Positions 44,687 to 52,992 of a stretch of 64,000 bases of DNA are shown piece by piece. The notes below the pieces were generated by a model that had not been told where the DNA came from, ran no database searches, and saw only the letters and a program-made list of their open reading frames with translations. The translations under genes were made by a program, and so were the position numbers. Location of the stretch: assembly GCF_002591975.1 (NCBI RefSeq), contig NZ_NVQE01000004.1, positions 124,001 to 188,000 of the forward strand, written 5' to 3'. The first letter of the stretch is position 1. Each line of letters starts with the position of its first letter. Source of the DNA: Mycobacterium neglectum. GTDB lineage: Bacteria; Actinomycetota; Actinomycetes; Mycobacteriales; Mycobacteriaceae.

Positions 44687-45478
44687 GTGGCTCGTAGTGG
44701 ACCGCTGGCGCCGATGATCGGCCCGGACGGGGTAGGCGGGGGTACGGCAGTTCGATCGCCGAAGACCGCCGAGCTCGTCGCCGGGACGTTGCGGCGCATG
44801 GTGGTCGACGGCCAGCTCAAAGATGGTGACTTCCTGCCCAACGAAGCAGAGCTGATGACCCATTTCGGGGTCAGCAGGCCGACGTTGCGCGAAGCCGTCC
44901 GTGTGCTGGAATCCGAGCGGCTCGTCGAGGTTCGCCGCGGCTCGCGCACTGGCGCCCGCGTCCGAGTGCCCGGTCCCGAGATCGTGGCACGTCCCGCGGG
45001 TCTGCTGCTCGAACTGTCGGGCGCCACGATCGCGGACCTGCTCACGGCTCGGTCGGGCATCGAACCCATGGCCGCCCGGCTTCTCGCCGAGTCCGGCACG
45101 CAGGAGGCGTTCGACGAGCTGGACGGGATGCTGGCCGACCACGTTCCCGGCGGGTGGGAGTCGGGTCGGCTAGCTGAGACGACGGGCGACTTCCACCAAC
45201 GGCTCGTCGAGCTGTCGGGCAACACGACGCTGACGATCATCGCAGGCATGCTGCACGAGATCACCGTGCGGCACACCGCATTCGCCTTCAAGGAAGGCCG
45301 TCCGGTGTCGAAGGCGGACTTCGACAAGCTCATGCGGTCCTACCGGCGCTTGATGCAGCTGCTGCGCGCCGGCGACGGCGCGGCGGCCGAAGCTCATTGG
45401 CGCAAGCATCTCGACGTGGCGCGCAATTTGATGTTGGAGGGGCTCGAGGACGTCAAAGTCAGGGATGTGATGGGCTAG
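44687..45478 (+). CDS. GntR-family regulator, FadR/FCD type
   Basis: 263 aa from GTG 44687. The winged helix GDFLPNEAELMTHFGVSRPTLREAVRVLESERLVEVRRG (about residues 45-85) is followed by an all-helical FCD ligand domain with the metal/ligand residues in TGDFHQRLVELSGN and AHWRKHLDVARN. FCD regulators sense acyl-CoA or carboxylic acids. Divergent from the thiolase-hydratase-dehydrogenase operon, it probably represses it. It ends 20 bases inside the end of the convergent DUF3556 gene. Confidence 0.9.
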   Translation: MARSGPLAPMIGPDGVGGGTAVRSPKTAELVAGTLRRMVVDGQLKDGDFLPNEAELMTHFGVSRPTLREAVRVLESERLVEVRRGSRTGARVRVPGPEIVARPAGLLLELSGATIADLLTARSGIEPMAARLLAESGTQEAFDELDGMLADHVPGGWESGRLAETTGDFHQRLVELSGNTTLTIIAGMLHEITVRHTAFAFKEGRPVSKADFDKLMRSYRRLMQLLRAGDGAAAEAHWRKHLDVARNLMLEGLEDVKVRDVMG

Positions 45479-47212
45479 AGTCCGTCTCCGACCACGTCAC
45501 GTGGATGGGTATGTCGTCGCTCCACGGCTGCCCCGTCACCATGTCGGAGACGTTCACGTAGCCTCGCTCGAACTCCCCCGTCGCCGCGTCGACCAACCGG
45601 TATTCCTGCCGCTGGCGGTGGAAAGGTTGCGCGTCGAGAAGGATGACGCGCACCTCGCCGGGTTCGAAGTTGCACCGCTTCTGCATCGCGGCGATCAGCT
45701 GCTCGTTGTGCATATGACCGTCGCCGAAATTCCAGCCGACTGCGGTGCTGCAGAGCCGCTCACCTTCGGTGATCACATACTCGTCCTGATTGCGGCCGGC
45801 CAGTGCGTTGTGCACCAACGTCAGCAGGGCCTTGCCATGAGAGTTGAAGCCGCGGAAGGCATATCCCTTGTACAGGTAGATCATCGCTTGTTCCGGACTG
45901 CCGTAGACCTTCTCGAGCTGAGAAGCCGGCATGCTCGCGATGGCGACGAGCCCACGCTCGATCTTCTCGTTGGCCGACGGCTTGATGCACCACCACGTGG
46001 TGTCCCAGTTTCCCGCGTAGTACCGCATGCCAGGAAGGAACGAGATCTTACGCGGGAACAGGTTGCCGAGCACCACGATGGTGGCCAGTAGGGCGAACAG
46101 CAGGACGGGCAGCGGCGTGGCCATATCACGAGGCCCACTTCGGCGTGGCCGACGAAAAGCGTTACCACACAGAACATCATGAACACGTTCCATTCCAGCG
46201 GCACTCCCATGGGGATCGCCGACAGGATGCCGAAGTGGAAGCACAGCATGACGAAGGCGGCGATGTAGGTAGGCCAGCCGCCATGTGAGAACAACAGCGC
46301 CAACGGCACCAGCATCTCGATCGCGGTGCTGAAATGTGCGATGAACCGCGACACCGGGCCGGGCCGCAGATCGTCGGGAAACTTCTCGAAGAACCGTCGC
46401 TTGAGCCACTTTGTCCGGATCAACGGATTGTTCGACATCATCGTCGAGATCACGAATGGGAAGTGCTTGTTGAGTTTTGACGTCGCAGCACCCATCCAGA
46501 TCGCCACGCACACCAACTTCGCGGCGATGATCATGTCGACTCCGTAGCCGACGAACAGGAAGGCCACCGTGAAGGATGCGTACACCTCACCGCGGGCGGC
46601 CAGGAAGATCACCTTGTCGCGTAGACCCGCCGCGGCCAGGAGGCCGAGAATGGTCCAGATCTGCCACATCGGCAGTACGCCGATGGTCGTGCCGAGCGCA
46701 GGGACCGGACCGGTGCCGTTGGAGAACAATGCCACGACGAGGACCACCAGCAGGGCTCCGTACAGCACGACGTCGAGCGGTGTGCGCGCGTCACCCCTGG
46801 TCAGCGGTATCCGATTCGGCCACGGTGGCAGCCGAATGGTGTTGGGCCGCAACCAGTACAGAATCGATCCCAATGGCGGGAAGAACCGATTGTTCAGCGG
46901 GCCGAACCCACAGCCGAGGCCGATGACCTCGAACAGCATGGTGTAGAGCACGACCTTCTGAAACACGATGGGTTCGGTCCACCACTGCGCAACGTTGGTG
47001 AACCCGTCCACGCCCGTAGTGGCCAAGGCGAACAGCCAGCCGCCGAGGATGTAGAGCAGGATCTTGAAGACGTAGAACAGGTGCATTACCACCGGTGTGC
47101 CGAAGCCCACCTCGGCCCAGTGCCGTGCCATGGGCCGGATCATCTCGGAGCGCGAACCCTTGCTCCACTCGGCGAAGTCGACGACGGGCATGTCGGGCTT
47201 GAGGAATCCCAT
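45459..47212 (-). pseudogene. DUF3556 membrane protein gene broken by a frameshift
   Basis: Read from ATG 47212, the frame gives a mycobacterial DUF3556 protein (MGFLKPDMPVVDFAEWSKG, many membrane helices, GFGPLNNRFFPPLGSILYW) down to LFVGHAEVGL at about 46130, after which it turns into unrelated Arg/Ser-rich sequence. The rest of the family protein (DMATPLPVLLFALL to PIHVTWSETD) continues in the next frame to 45459. One base, probably a G of a GG pair (a C on the plus strand near 46128-46130), is missing. Together the pieces make about 583 residues, the usual family length. It may be a real inactivating mutation or a sequencing error, since both halves look well conserved. A KstR-type palindrome precedes the start. 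Confidence 0.85.
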
Positions 47213-47222
47213 GGCCGCAAGA

Positions 47223-47238
47223 CTAGAACGTGTTCTAG
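47223..47238. promoter_or_regulatory. KstR-type operator
   Basis: CTAGAACGTGTTCTAG is a perfect palindrome whose core TAGAACGTGTTCTA (47224-47237) matches the KstR consensus TNNAACNNGTTNNA exactly. It lies 12 bases before the DUF3556 start and 48 bases before the divergent hydrolase gene. KstR represses cholesterol catabolism genes in mycobacteria and is relieved by cholestenoyl-CoA. Confidence 0.75.
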
Positions 47239-47273
47239 GTCTGCGGAATCAGTTCGTCGGACTCGCCGGCCCC

Positions 47274-47279
47274 TAGGCT
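47274..47279 (+). promoter_or_regulatory. Candidate leaderless -10 for hydrolase
   Basis: TAGGCT, six bases, then ATG 47286: TANNNT at leaderless spacing. Confidence 0.5.
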
Positions 47280-47285
47280 CACTGC

Positions 47286-47984
47286 ATGACCACGTTCGCA
47301 CTGGTTCACGGCGGGTATCACGGCGCATGGTGTTGGGAGCAACTGACACCGCCACTGCAGCAAGCCGGGCATGGAGTGGTGACCATGGAGCTGCCTCTCG
47401 AGGACAGCTCCGCGACGTTCGATACCTATTCCGACATCGTGTGTGCGGCACTGGATGACTGTGACGACGATGTTGTGCTGGTCGGACACTCCTACGCTGG
47501 AAATACGATTCCCCTGGTCGCCGCCCGCCGACCGCTGCGGCATCTCGTGTATCTGTGCGCGATGATCCCCGACGTCGGCCGCAGCCTGGCCGAACAGCTG
47601 GCCGATAAACCGGAGATGCTCAACCCCGCCTACGAACGGGGACTGAGCACACTCGACGATCAGATGTGTCAGCGGTGGACAGACCGTGACATCGCACGCG
47701 ACCTCTTCTACTACGACTGCGACGAACAGACCGCGCAGGCTGCGCTGGATCGCCTTCGGCCACAGTCGGTCAATCCGGCGATGTTTCCGTTCTCACTGAT
47801 CGAACACCCACGGCTGCCGACGACGTACGTCGTGTGCAGCGACGATCGGATGCTGCGGCCCGAGTGGTCTGTCAAAGCCGTTCGTGAGCGGCTCGACGCC
47901 GAGCTCATCGAACTGCCCGGTGGACATTCGCCGATGCTGTCGCAACCGCAGGTCCTTGCGGACTTGTTGCTCGGGCTGGCTTAA
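47286..47984 (+). CDS. Alpha/beta hydrolase, MES/HNL-like
   Basis: 232 aa small alpha/beta hydrolase. Oxyanion HGGYHGAWCW, nucleophile elbow VGHSYAG, and catalytic His in LPGGHSPML are in the right order and spacing; the acid is probably Asp in VVCSDDRML. The start HGGxHGAWCW and short lid resemble plant methyl-esterases/hydroxynitrile lyases and bacterial EstC. Substrate unknown. It is divergent from the DUF3556 gene, with the KstR-type site in between, so it may belong to the sterol regulon. Confidence 0.88.
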   Translation: MTTFALVHGGYHGAWCWEQLTPPLQQAGHGVVTMELPLEDSSATFDTYSDIVCAALDDCDDDVVLVGHSYAGNTIPLVAARRPLRHLVYLCAMIPDVGRSLAEQLADKPEMLNPAYERGLSTLDDQMCQRWTDRDIARDLFYYDCDEQTAQAALDRLRPQSVNPAMFPFSLIEHPRLPTTYVVCSDDRMLRPEWSVKAVRERLDAELIELPGGHSPMLSQPQVLADLLLGLA

Positions 47985-48514
47985 GCGTCAGCCTTGGCGG
48001 GCGGCCGGTAGAAGATGGCGAGCTGACCGATGCCGCCGGCCAGACCGAGACCGAGCGAGATGACCAAACCCCACCAGCCGTGCAGGAAGTCGTACAGCGC
48101 CGAGGTCCGGAACAACAGGTAGTCGAGGCTGTACTTCCCCGCCCCTATCGTCGCGATGCCGACCGCCGACGCCGCCAGCACCAGGTTGTACTCCCAGCCC
48201 TCCTTGACGATGAAGAAGCCGTTGGGCCGGTGCACCGTCCACGCGGCGACCAGCATCAGTGCGACGAAGCCCGCAGCGGGGATCGGGGTGAGCAGGCCGA
48301 CGGCCAGACCAATACCCGCTGACATCTCGGTGGTCGCGGCGATCCGGGCGTGGAAAATGCCGGGCTTCATGCCCATGCTGTCGAACCAACCGGCCGTGCC
48401 CTTCAACCCGCCCTTGCCGAAGAACTTGTTGTAGCCATGCGCGGCCATCGTGAGACCGAGCACGACACGCAGGATCAGCAGGCCTATGTCAGCAGCGGAG
48501 TCGTATGCAGTCAT
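47981..48514 (-). CDS. DoxX-family membrane protein
   Basis: 177 aa from ATG 48514. Four membrane helices; the family motif LILRVVLGLTMAAHGYNKFFG at the N-terminus and the MLVAAWTVHRPNGFF segment define DoxX/SURF4-like proteins, which are linked to redox homeostasis at the membrane (mycobacterial DoxX with SodA and SseA). Stop overlaps that of the convergent hydrolase. An upstream frame to 48565 lacks support. Confidence 0.88.
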   Translation of the reverse strand: MTAYDSAADIGLLILRVVLGLTMAAHGYNKFFGKGGLKGTAGWFDSMGMKPGIFHARIAATTEMSAGIGLAVGLLTPIPAAGFVALMLVAAWTVHRPNGFFIVKEGWEYNLVLAASAVGIATIGAGKYSLDYLLFRTSALYDFLHGWWGLVISLGLGLAGGIGQLAIFYRPPAKADA

Positions 48515-48536
48515 GCAACAAAATCTAGGCCATGTG

Positions 48537-49301
48537 TTAAACCGCTGCCCAGCCCCCATCCACACTCAGGATGGCTCCGTGGATGTTGGCGGCGTCGTCG
48601 CTGGCCAGAAAAGCCACGCTCGCGGCGACTTCTTCCGGCGTTGTCATCCGTCTTGAGGGAATCCGCGCGAGCATCGGGCCGACGTGCTCGGCGAACTCTT
48701 TGGCACGTTCTGTCGAGATGGGTCCCGGTGCCACCGCGTTGACGCGGACACCCGCAGGTCCGTACTCGTCGGCCCAGGACTTGGTGAACGAATGAAGGAT
48801 CGCCTTGTTTCCGGAGTAGACGGCCGAACCCGCGCTTCCGCGCAGACCGGTATTGGATCCGATGTTGACGACTGCGCCGTGACCGCGCTCGGCCATGGGG
48901 GGTGCCAGCAGGCCGGTCAGCAGGAACGGCGCGAACACGTTTACCGCGAAACCTTCCTGCAGCTCGCGCTCGTCGATCTCGGCCGTGGCCTTCGGCATCA
49001 TCAGCAACGCGGCGTTGTTCACCAGGATGTCGAGGTGGCCACCTGCGGCGGCCGTGGCTTGTTCGGCGAGACGGCGCACTTCGGCTTCGCCTGCGCCGAT
49101 GTCAGCGGCGACGAAGTCGGCCTGGCCTCCCTTAGAACGGATGTCTGCAACGACGGCGTCCCCGCGTTGTTTGTCACGGCCGCTGACGATTACGAACGCT
49201 CCCTCGTCGGCGAATGCGGCGGCGATGGCGACGCCCAGACCGCCGGTGGATCCCGTGACCAATGCTGTGCGGCCCGCGAGCCGCGTACTGTTTTGACTCA
49301 T
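48537..49301 (-). CDS. SDR-family oxidoreductase
   Basis: 254 aa from ATG 49301. Motifs VTGSTGGLGVAIA, NNAAL, Ser in VNIGSNTGL and YSGNK (catalytic Tyr and Lys) are present, along with VNAVAPGPISTERAKEF and the C-terminal GAILSVDGGWAAV. It is a classical NAD(P)-dependent dehydrogenase of unknown substrate. It is divergent from a TetR gene whose start codon shares bases with its own, and the twin operators at 49293 and 49328 suggest TetR control. Confidence 0.88.
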   Translation of the reverse strand: MSQNSTRLAGRTALVTGSTGGLGVAIAAAFADEGAFVIVSGRDKQRGDAVVADIRSKGGQADFVAADIGAGEAEVRRLAEQATAAAGGHLDILVNNAALLMMPKATAEIDERELQEGFAVNVFAPFLLTGLLAPPMAERGHGAVVNIGSNTGLRGSAGSAVYSGNKAILHSFTKSWADEYGPAGVRVNAVAPGPISTERAKEFAEHVGPMLARIPSRRMTTPEEVAASVAFLASDDAANIHGAILSVDGGWAAV

Positions 49302-49308
49302 GAGTCCA
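49293..49308. promoter_or_regulatory. TetR operator copy A (SDR/tetR divergent region)
   Basis: TTGACTCATGAGTCCA fits TGGACT-N4-AGTCCA with one mismatch and contains the 12-bp palindrome GACTCATGAGTC. It covers the start codon of the SDR gene. Confidence 0.6.
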
Positions 49309-49926
49309 CATGGTTCGCTTCTCAAAATGGACTCGCAAGTCCAGAAACTGACGGCCAAAGGACGTGCGACCCGGCAGCGGATCATCGAGGGCGCCGCCGC
49401 CGAAATTCGTGAACAAGGCGTCGCGGTGGCGACCCTCGAAGACATCATGGCGCGGACCGAGACCTCGAAGAGCCAGCTGTTCCATTACTTCCCGGACGGC
49501 AAGGAGCAGCTACTGCTGGCCGTCGCCGCGCACGAGGCGCAGCAGGTTCTCGACGACCAGCAGCCCTACCTCGGGGAGCTGACGTCCTGGGCGGCGTGGC
49601 AACGGTGGCGTGACGCGGTGGTGGACCGCTATAGGCGGCAGGGGCAGAACTGCTCGCTGTCGGTGTTGATGTCGGAGATCGGGCGCACGACGCCAGGCGC
49701 GCAGGCGGTGACGTCGGCGCTGATGCGGCAGTGGCATGACGAGATCACCGCTGGTGTGCGACACATGCAGGCCGATGGCAAGGTGTCGAACGAACTCAAC
49801 GCCGACCGGGTCGCCGCCGCTCTGCTCGCCGGGATCCAGGGCGGCGTCGGCATCATGTTGGCCACCGGCGACCTCAGTTACCTCGAGGCGGCTATCGACA
49901 TCGGGATCGCTTCGCTGCGCCCGTGA
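49300..49926 (+). CDS. TetR-family transcriptional regulator
   Basis: 208 aa from ATG 49300, or 199 aa from ATG 49327 (MDSQVQKLTAKGRATRQ), which looks like the more natural TetR N-terminus. HTH region VATLEDIMARTETSKSQLFHYFPDGKEQLL (about residues 45-75) and a TetR_C_33/6-like C-terminal domain with NCSLSVLMSEIGRTTPGAQ, typical of the LmrA/YxaF or AcuR-like group that senses reactive aldehydes or acrylates. Likely represses the divergent SDR and itself through twin palindromes. Confidence 0.88.
   Translation: MSPHGSLLKMDSQVQKLTAKGRATRQRIIEGAAAEIREQGVAVATLEDIMARTETSKSQLFHYFPDGKEQLLLAVAAHEAQQVLDDQQPYLGELTSWAAWQRWRDAVVDRYRRQGQNCSLSVLMSEIGRTTPGAQAVTSALMRQWHDEITAGVRHMQADGKVSNELNADRVAAALLAGIQGGVGIMLATGDLSYLEAAIDIGIASLRP
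49328..49343. promoter_or_regulatory. TetR operator copy B
   Basis: TGGACTCGCAAGTCCA has perfect TGGACT/AGTCCA arms around 4 bases. Its start is 35 bases from copy A. It overlaps the second possible tetR start (ATG 49327). Confidence 0.6.
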
Positions 49927-49941
49927 GCTCTGGCCGAAGAG

Positions 49942-49968
49942 TTATCCCCAATCGGGTTTTCATCCACA
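49942..49968 (+). promoter_or_regulatory. Pair of DnaA-box-like nonamers
   Basis: TTATCCCCA (49942-49950) and TCATCCACA (49960-49968) each differ by one base from the DnaA box TTATCCACA and start 18 bases apart, in the 93-base gap upstream of the DUF222-HNH gene. Two copies in direct orientation may be coincidence or a conserved leader of this gene family. Confidence 0.3.
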
Positions 49969-50019
49969 GGTTGGGTGTGAGCTGGGGTTTTGTGTCGGGG
50001 GTGTGGTTAGCGTGGAGGC

Positions 50020-51609
50020 ATGTTCGATCACCTCGTCGCCACCGCCCTCACCAGCCGGGCTTCGGCTGCGGTGGGGGCGTGGGCGCGGGTGGAAAACGCT
50101 GCCTGCGCACGGCGGCTGTCGGCGATGGCCGATGAACTCGAGGCGATGCTGGCCGCCGACGGCTCTCTTGAGCGCGAGCAGTGGTGCCTGGACAACTGGG
50201 ACGCCGTGGCCGCCTCGGTGGCCGCCGCACAGAATGTGTCGTTGGGGGTGGCCGCCCATCAATTGTTGATCGCCGACGCGCTGCGCCACCGGCTGCCGCG
50301 GGTGGCCGAGGTGTTCGCTGCCGGGGCGATCACCTACCGGATGGTGGCCGCGGTCGTCTCCCGGACCCGGCTGATCAAAGACACCGATGCGCTGGGGAAG
50401 GTGGATACCGAGATCGCCGCCCACGTCGCGGGCTGGGCGTCGTTGTCGGTGGACAAGACCCAGACCGAGATCGACTACTGGGTCGACCGCTACGACCCGG
50501 CCGCGGTACGCCGCACCGAATACACCGCGCGTGGGCGCTTTGCCGATGTCCGCAAACCCGAGGACGGGTCGGGGACCGCCGACATCGAGGCCCGGCTGTT
50601 GGCCACCGACGCCGACGCCCTCGACCAACGGCTGCAGGCCATCGCTGACGCGGTGTGCGGGGGTGATCCCAGAACCATGGATCAGCGTCGCGCTGATGCC
50701 CTGGGTGCCATCGGACACGGCGCCGACCGCCTCGCCTGCCAATGTCAAGATCCGCAGTGCCCGGCCGCCGACGAGCAGCCCAGCACGGTGGTCGTCCACG
50801 TCATCACCCACGAAGACTCCCTGACCGATGACACCGCGGCCCGACTCGACGGTCAAGAACCCCGTCGACCGCGGCCGGGCGAACCCGTCACCCCCGAACC
50901 ACCGACCGGCCCGGCAGCCACCGCGCCGGCGGCACTGATGGGCGGCGGCCTGCTGCCCGCCCCGTTATTGGCCGCCAAGATCGCCGGCACCGCCAAAATT
51001 ATGCCGATCGTTCATCCTGGCGATGCGCCGCCGCAGCCGCGCTACCTCCCCACCGCGGTACTGGCCACCTTCATCCGGTGCCGCGACATGACGTGTCGCT
51101 TCCCGGGCTGCGACGAACCCGCCCACCATTGCGACATCGACCACACCATCGCCTACCCCACGGGCCCGACTCAAGCATCCAACCTCAAATGTTTATGCCG
51201 AAAACATCACCTACTCAAAACGTTCGGCGGCTGGCACGACCACCAATCACCCGACGGCACCATCACCTGGACCTCCCCACACGGGCAGACCTACACCACC
51301 CATCCGGGCAGCCGACTCCTGTTCCCCACCCTGTGCCGACCCACCGCACCCGTGACGACGCGGGACTCAACCCCATCGAGCGCCGACAGCCGCGCTCGCG
51401 CGCTGGCGATGCCCCGCCGCACAGCAACGCGAACCCAGAACCGCACCAAAGCCATCGACAACGAACGCCGACACAACGAACGAGCCCTGCAGGCCGACGC
51501 AGAAGAACGCGCGCGCCAACAACGCGAGGATCCCGGGAATACCTGCAGCGAAACCTATTTCGGATCCAGGCCGCGATCGGTGGGCGACCACGATCCGCCG
51601 CCGTTCTGA
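50020..51609 (+). CDS. DUF222 / HNH endonuclease, 13E12 repeat family
   Basis: 529 aa. An N-terminal DUF222 helical domain (about residues 1-300) is followed by an HNH nuclease motif near 365-420: CRFPGCDEPAHHCDIDHTIAY, then NLKCLCRKHHLLKTFGGW with the paired Cys and His metal ligands. The C-terminus is basic and low-complexity. These genes are multicopy in mycobacteria (13E12 repeat family, REP13E12) and are targets for phage-like integration in M. tuberculosis, but their function is unknown. All HNH residues appear intact. It sits at the downstream edge of the mce operon. Confidence 0.93.
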   Translation: MFDHLVATALTSRASAAVGAWARVENAACARRLSAMADELEAMLAADGSLEREQWCLDNWDAVAASVAAAQNVSLGVAAHQLLIADALRHRLPRVAEVFAAGAITYRMVAAVVSRTRLIKDTDALGKVDTEIAAHVAGWASLSVDKTQTEIDYWVDRYDPAAVRRTEYTARGRFADVRKPEDGSGTADIEARLLATDADALDQRLQAIADAVCGGDPRTMDQRRADALGAIGHGADRLACQCQDPQCPAADEQPSTVVVHVITHEDSLTDDTAARLDGQEPRRPRPGEPVTPEPPTGPAATAPAALMGGGLLPAPLLAAKIAGTAKIMPIVHPGDAPPQPRYLPTAVLATFIRCRDMTCRFPGCDEPAHHCDIDHTIAYPTGPTQASNLKCLCRKHHLLKTFGGWHDHQSPDGTITWTSPHGQTYTTHPGSRLLFPTLCRPTAPVTTRDSTPSSADSRARALAMPRRTATRTQNRTKAIDNERRHNERALQADAEERARQQREDPGNTCSETYFGSRPRSVGDHDPPPF

Positions 51610-51626
51610 CGGCCGTCAACCGTCAG
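51606..51626. terminator. Hairpin between HNH and mce operon ends
   Basis: CTGACGG (51606-51612) and CCGTCAG (51620-51626) are perfect arms around a 7-base loop, starting at the HNH stop codon and facing the convergent end of the mce operon. Confidence 0.5.
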
Positions 51627-51657
51627 TTCTCCCGATACATGCAGGCGAATAGCACTG

Positions 51658-52947
51658 TTAGAGAGCAGCTTCCAATCGTTCGACATAGGCATCGATATCG
51701 CCGATGGCCGACTCGGCTGCGTGCACGCTGACGGAGATCGTGTCGCCGACCCCACACACGGCATGCGTCAACCCCATCATCGGCGACAGACCGGGAAACG
51801 CGCATGCCACAGTCACTGGTGCACCACCGAAATGAAAATCCTTCGCACCGCAATTCACACTCGACACCACCGCGTTGCCCGTGACCTTCGAAACCCTTAC
51901 ATCGGGATCGAACCGGTCCATGCCCCACCGCAACAACGGCGCCGGCGTAGCGGCGAACGCCAGGTCCGCCATGCGAACGGCAGGATGCGCCGCGCGTCGC
52001 CGGCGAGCGTCGAGGTCGGCGGCGATTCGCTCGAGACGTTCCGGCTCGGCGAGCTCCGGGTGAAGACCGACACCGACATTCCCGAAGTGGTTGTACGCCA
52101 AGCGCGGTGGCGGTTTCGCCATCGGCACCTCAGCACCCAGGTGTGACGGATCCTCGCCGAGGCTTCGCAGATGCTCAGCGAGCGCAACCGAAACCGCGGA
52201 CAGGGCCGCGACCGTCACAGTGGAACCAGACATGTCCGAACGCCGCCGATCTAAGGTCCGCAGACGTCGCGGTCCCGCAGGTCGTGCATTGGTCCGCAAC
52301 ACCGGACGCAGATCAGCAGGCGGCGGAACCCGTCCTGCCTCGGTATCTTCGACCAGCTGGCGATGCGCCCGTGCTGCCCGAAAGCCAACGATCGGCAAAT
52401 CGAAGGGCCGGGTGCGCGGGGCGTCGATTCCAGGCGCGCCGCCAACGCGCCGACCGAACATGATCGCAGCGGGCGCCGACGTGCGCCCACCACCACCGAG
52501 CGCGTGCGAAATCTGCAGAACCGCCACCGTGCCCGGGCCCACCGCACCGGGTACGCCCTCGATGTCGGTGAACACGTGCATCCGCCACGCCGCCACCCGC
52601 GCATCAAGACGATCGGCGGTCAGGGCACTCGCCTCGTCGAGGCACGCCTGGAAGGTGCGGTCCTCGGTGTCGTGCACCACGAACAGCGACCGGTCGACGT
52701 CGCGATGCACCCACGTGGGATAAGTGAGACGTCCGCCATCCTGGATACACATCGTCAGATCGGGACAGCCGCGGGCCCGCTCGGCGATTTCCTCGAGCGC
52801 CGCATCCGGGTCGGCGGGCCCGCCGGAGAACCCGTACAGCAGCACGGTGTCGTTGGGGATCTTCGCCGACATCCAGTACGTCTGCGCATCCACGGCAGAC
52901 AGTCGCTGCTTGATGTCGCCGCCGGGGCGACTCCGGCGGACCGTCAT
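51658..52947 (-). CDS. WS/DGAT-like acyltransferase fold protein with degenerate motif
   Basis: 429 aa. Overall layout resembles wax ester synthase/diacylglycerol acyltransferases: an N-terminal chloramphenicol-acetyltransferase-like half beginning RLSAVDAQTYWM and a DUF1298-like C-terminal half with NCGAKDFHFGGAPVTVACAF and a final SVHAAESAIGDIDAY. The catalytic HHxxxDG motif is replaced by SHALGGG (in QISHALGGGGRTS), losing the first His and the Asp. It may be a non-catalytic or altered-activity member. It lies 45 bases downstream of the hydrolase at the end of the mce operon. Confidence 0.75.
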   Translation of the reverse strand: MTVRRSRPGGDIKQRLSAVDAQTYWMSAKIPNDTVLLYGFSGGPADPDAALEEIAERARGCPDLTMCIQDGGRLTYPTWVHRDVDRSLFVVHDTEDRTFQACLDEASALTADRLDARVAAWRMHVFTDIEGVPGAVGPGTVAVLQISHALGGGGRTSAPAAIMFGRRVGGAPGIDAPRTRPFDLPIVGFRAARAHRQLVEDTEAGRVPPPADLRPVLRTNARPAGPRRLRTLDRRRSDMSGSTVTVAALSAVSVALAEHLRSLGEDPSHLGAEVPMAKPPPRLAYNHFGNVGVGLHPELAEPERLERIAADLDARRRRAAHPAVRMADLAFAATPAPLLRWGMDRFDPDVRVSKVTGNAVVSSVNCGAKDFHFGGAPVTVACAFPGLSPMMGLTHAVCGVGDTISVSVHAAESAIGDIDAYVERLEAAL

Positions 52948-52992
52948 GCATCCAGGCTAGCGCCGCCGCAACCGTTCCGGGCTGAAGAAGGA

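Noticed and set aside
49942..49968. Replication origin
   Set aside because: Only two imperfect DnaA-like boxes, no dnaA/dnaN/gyr genes and no AT-rich unwinding region.
50020..51609. Restriction endonuclease or complete mobile element
   Set aside because: HNH motif belongs to the DUF222 13E12 family; no methylase, integrase or terminal repeats were seen around it.
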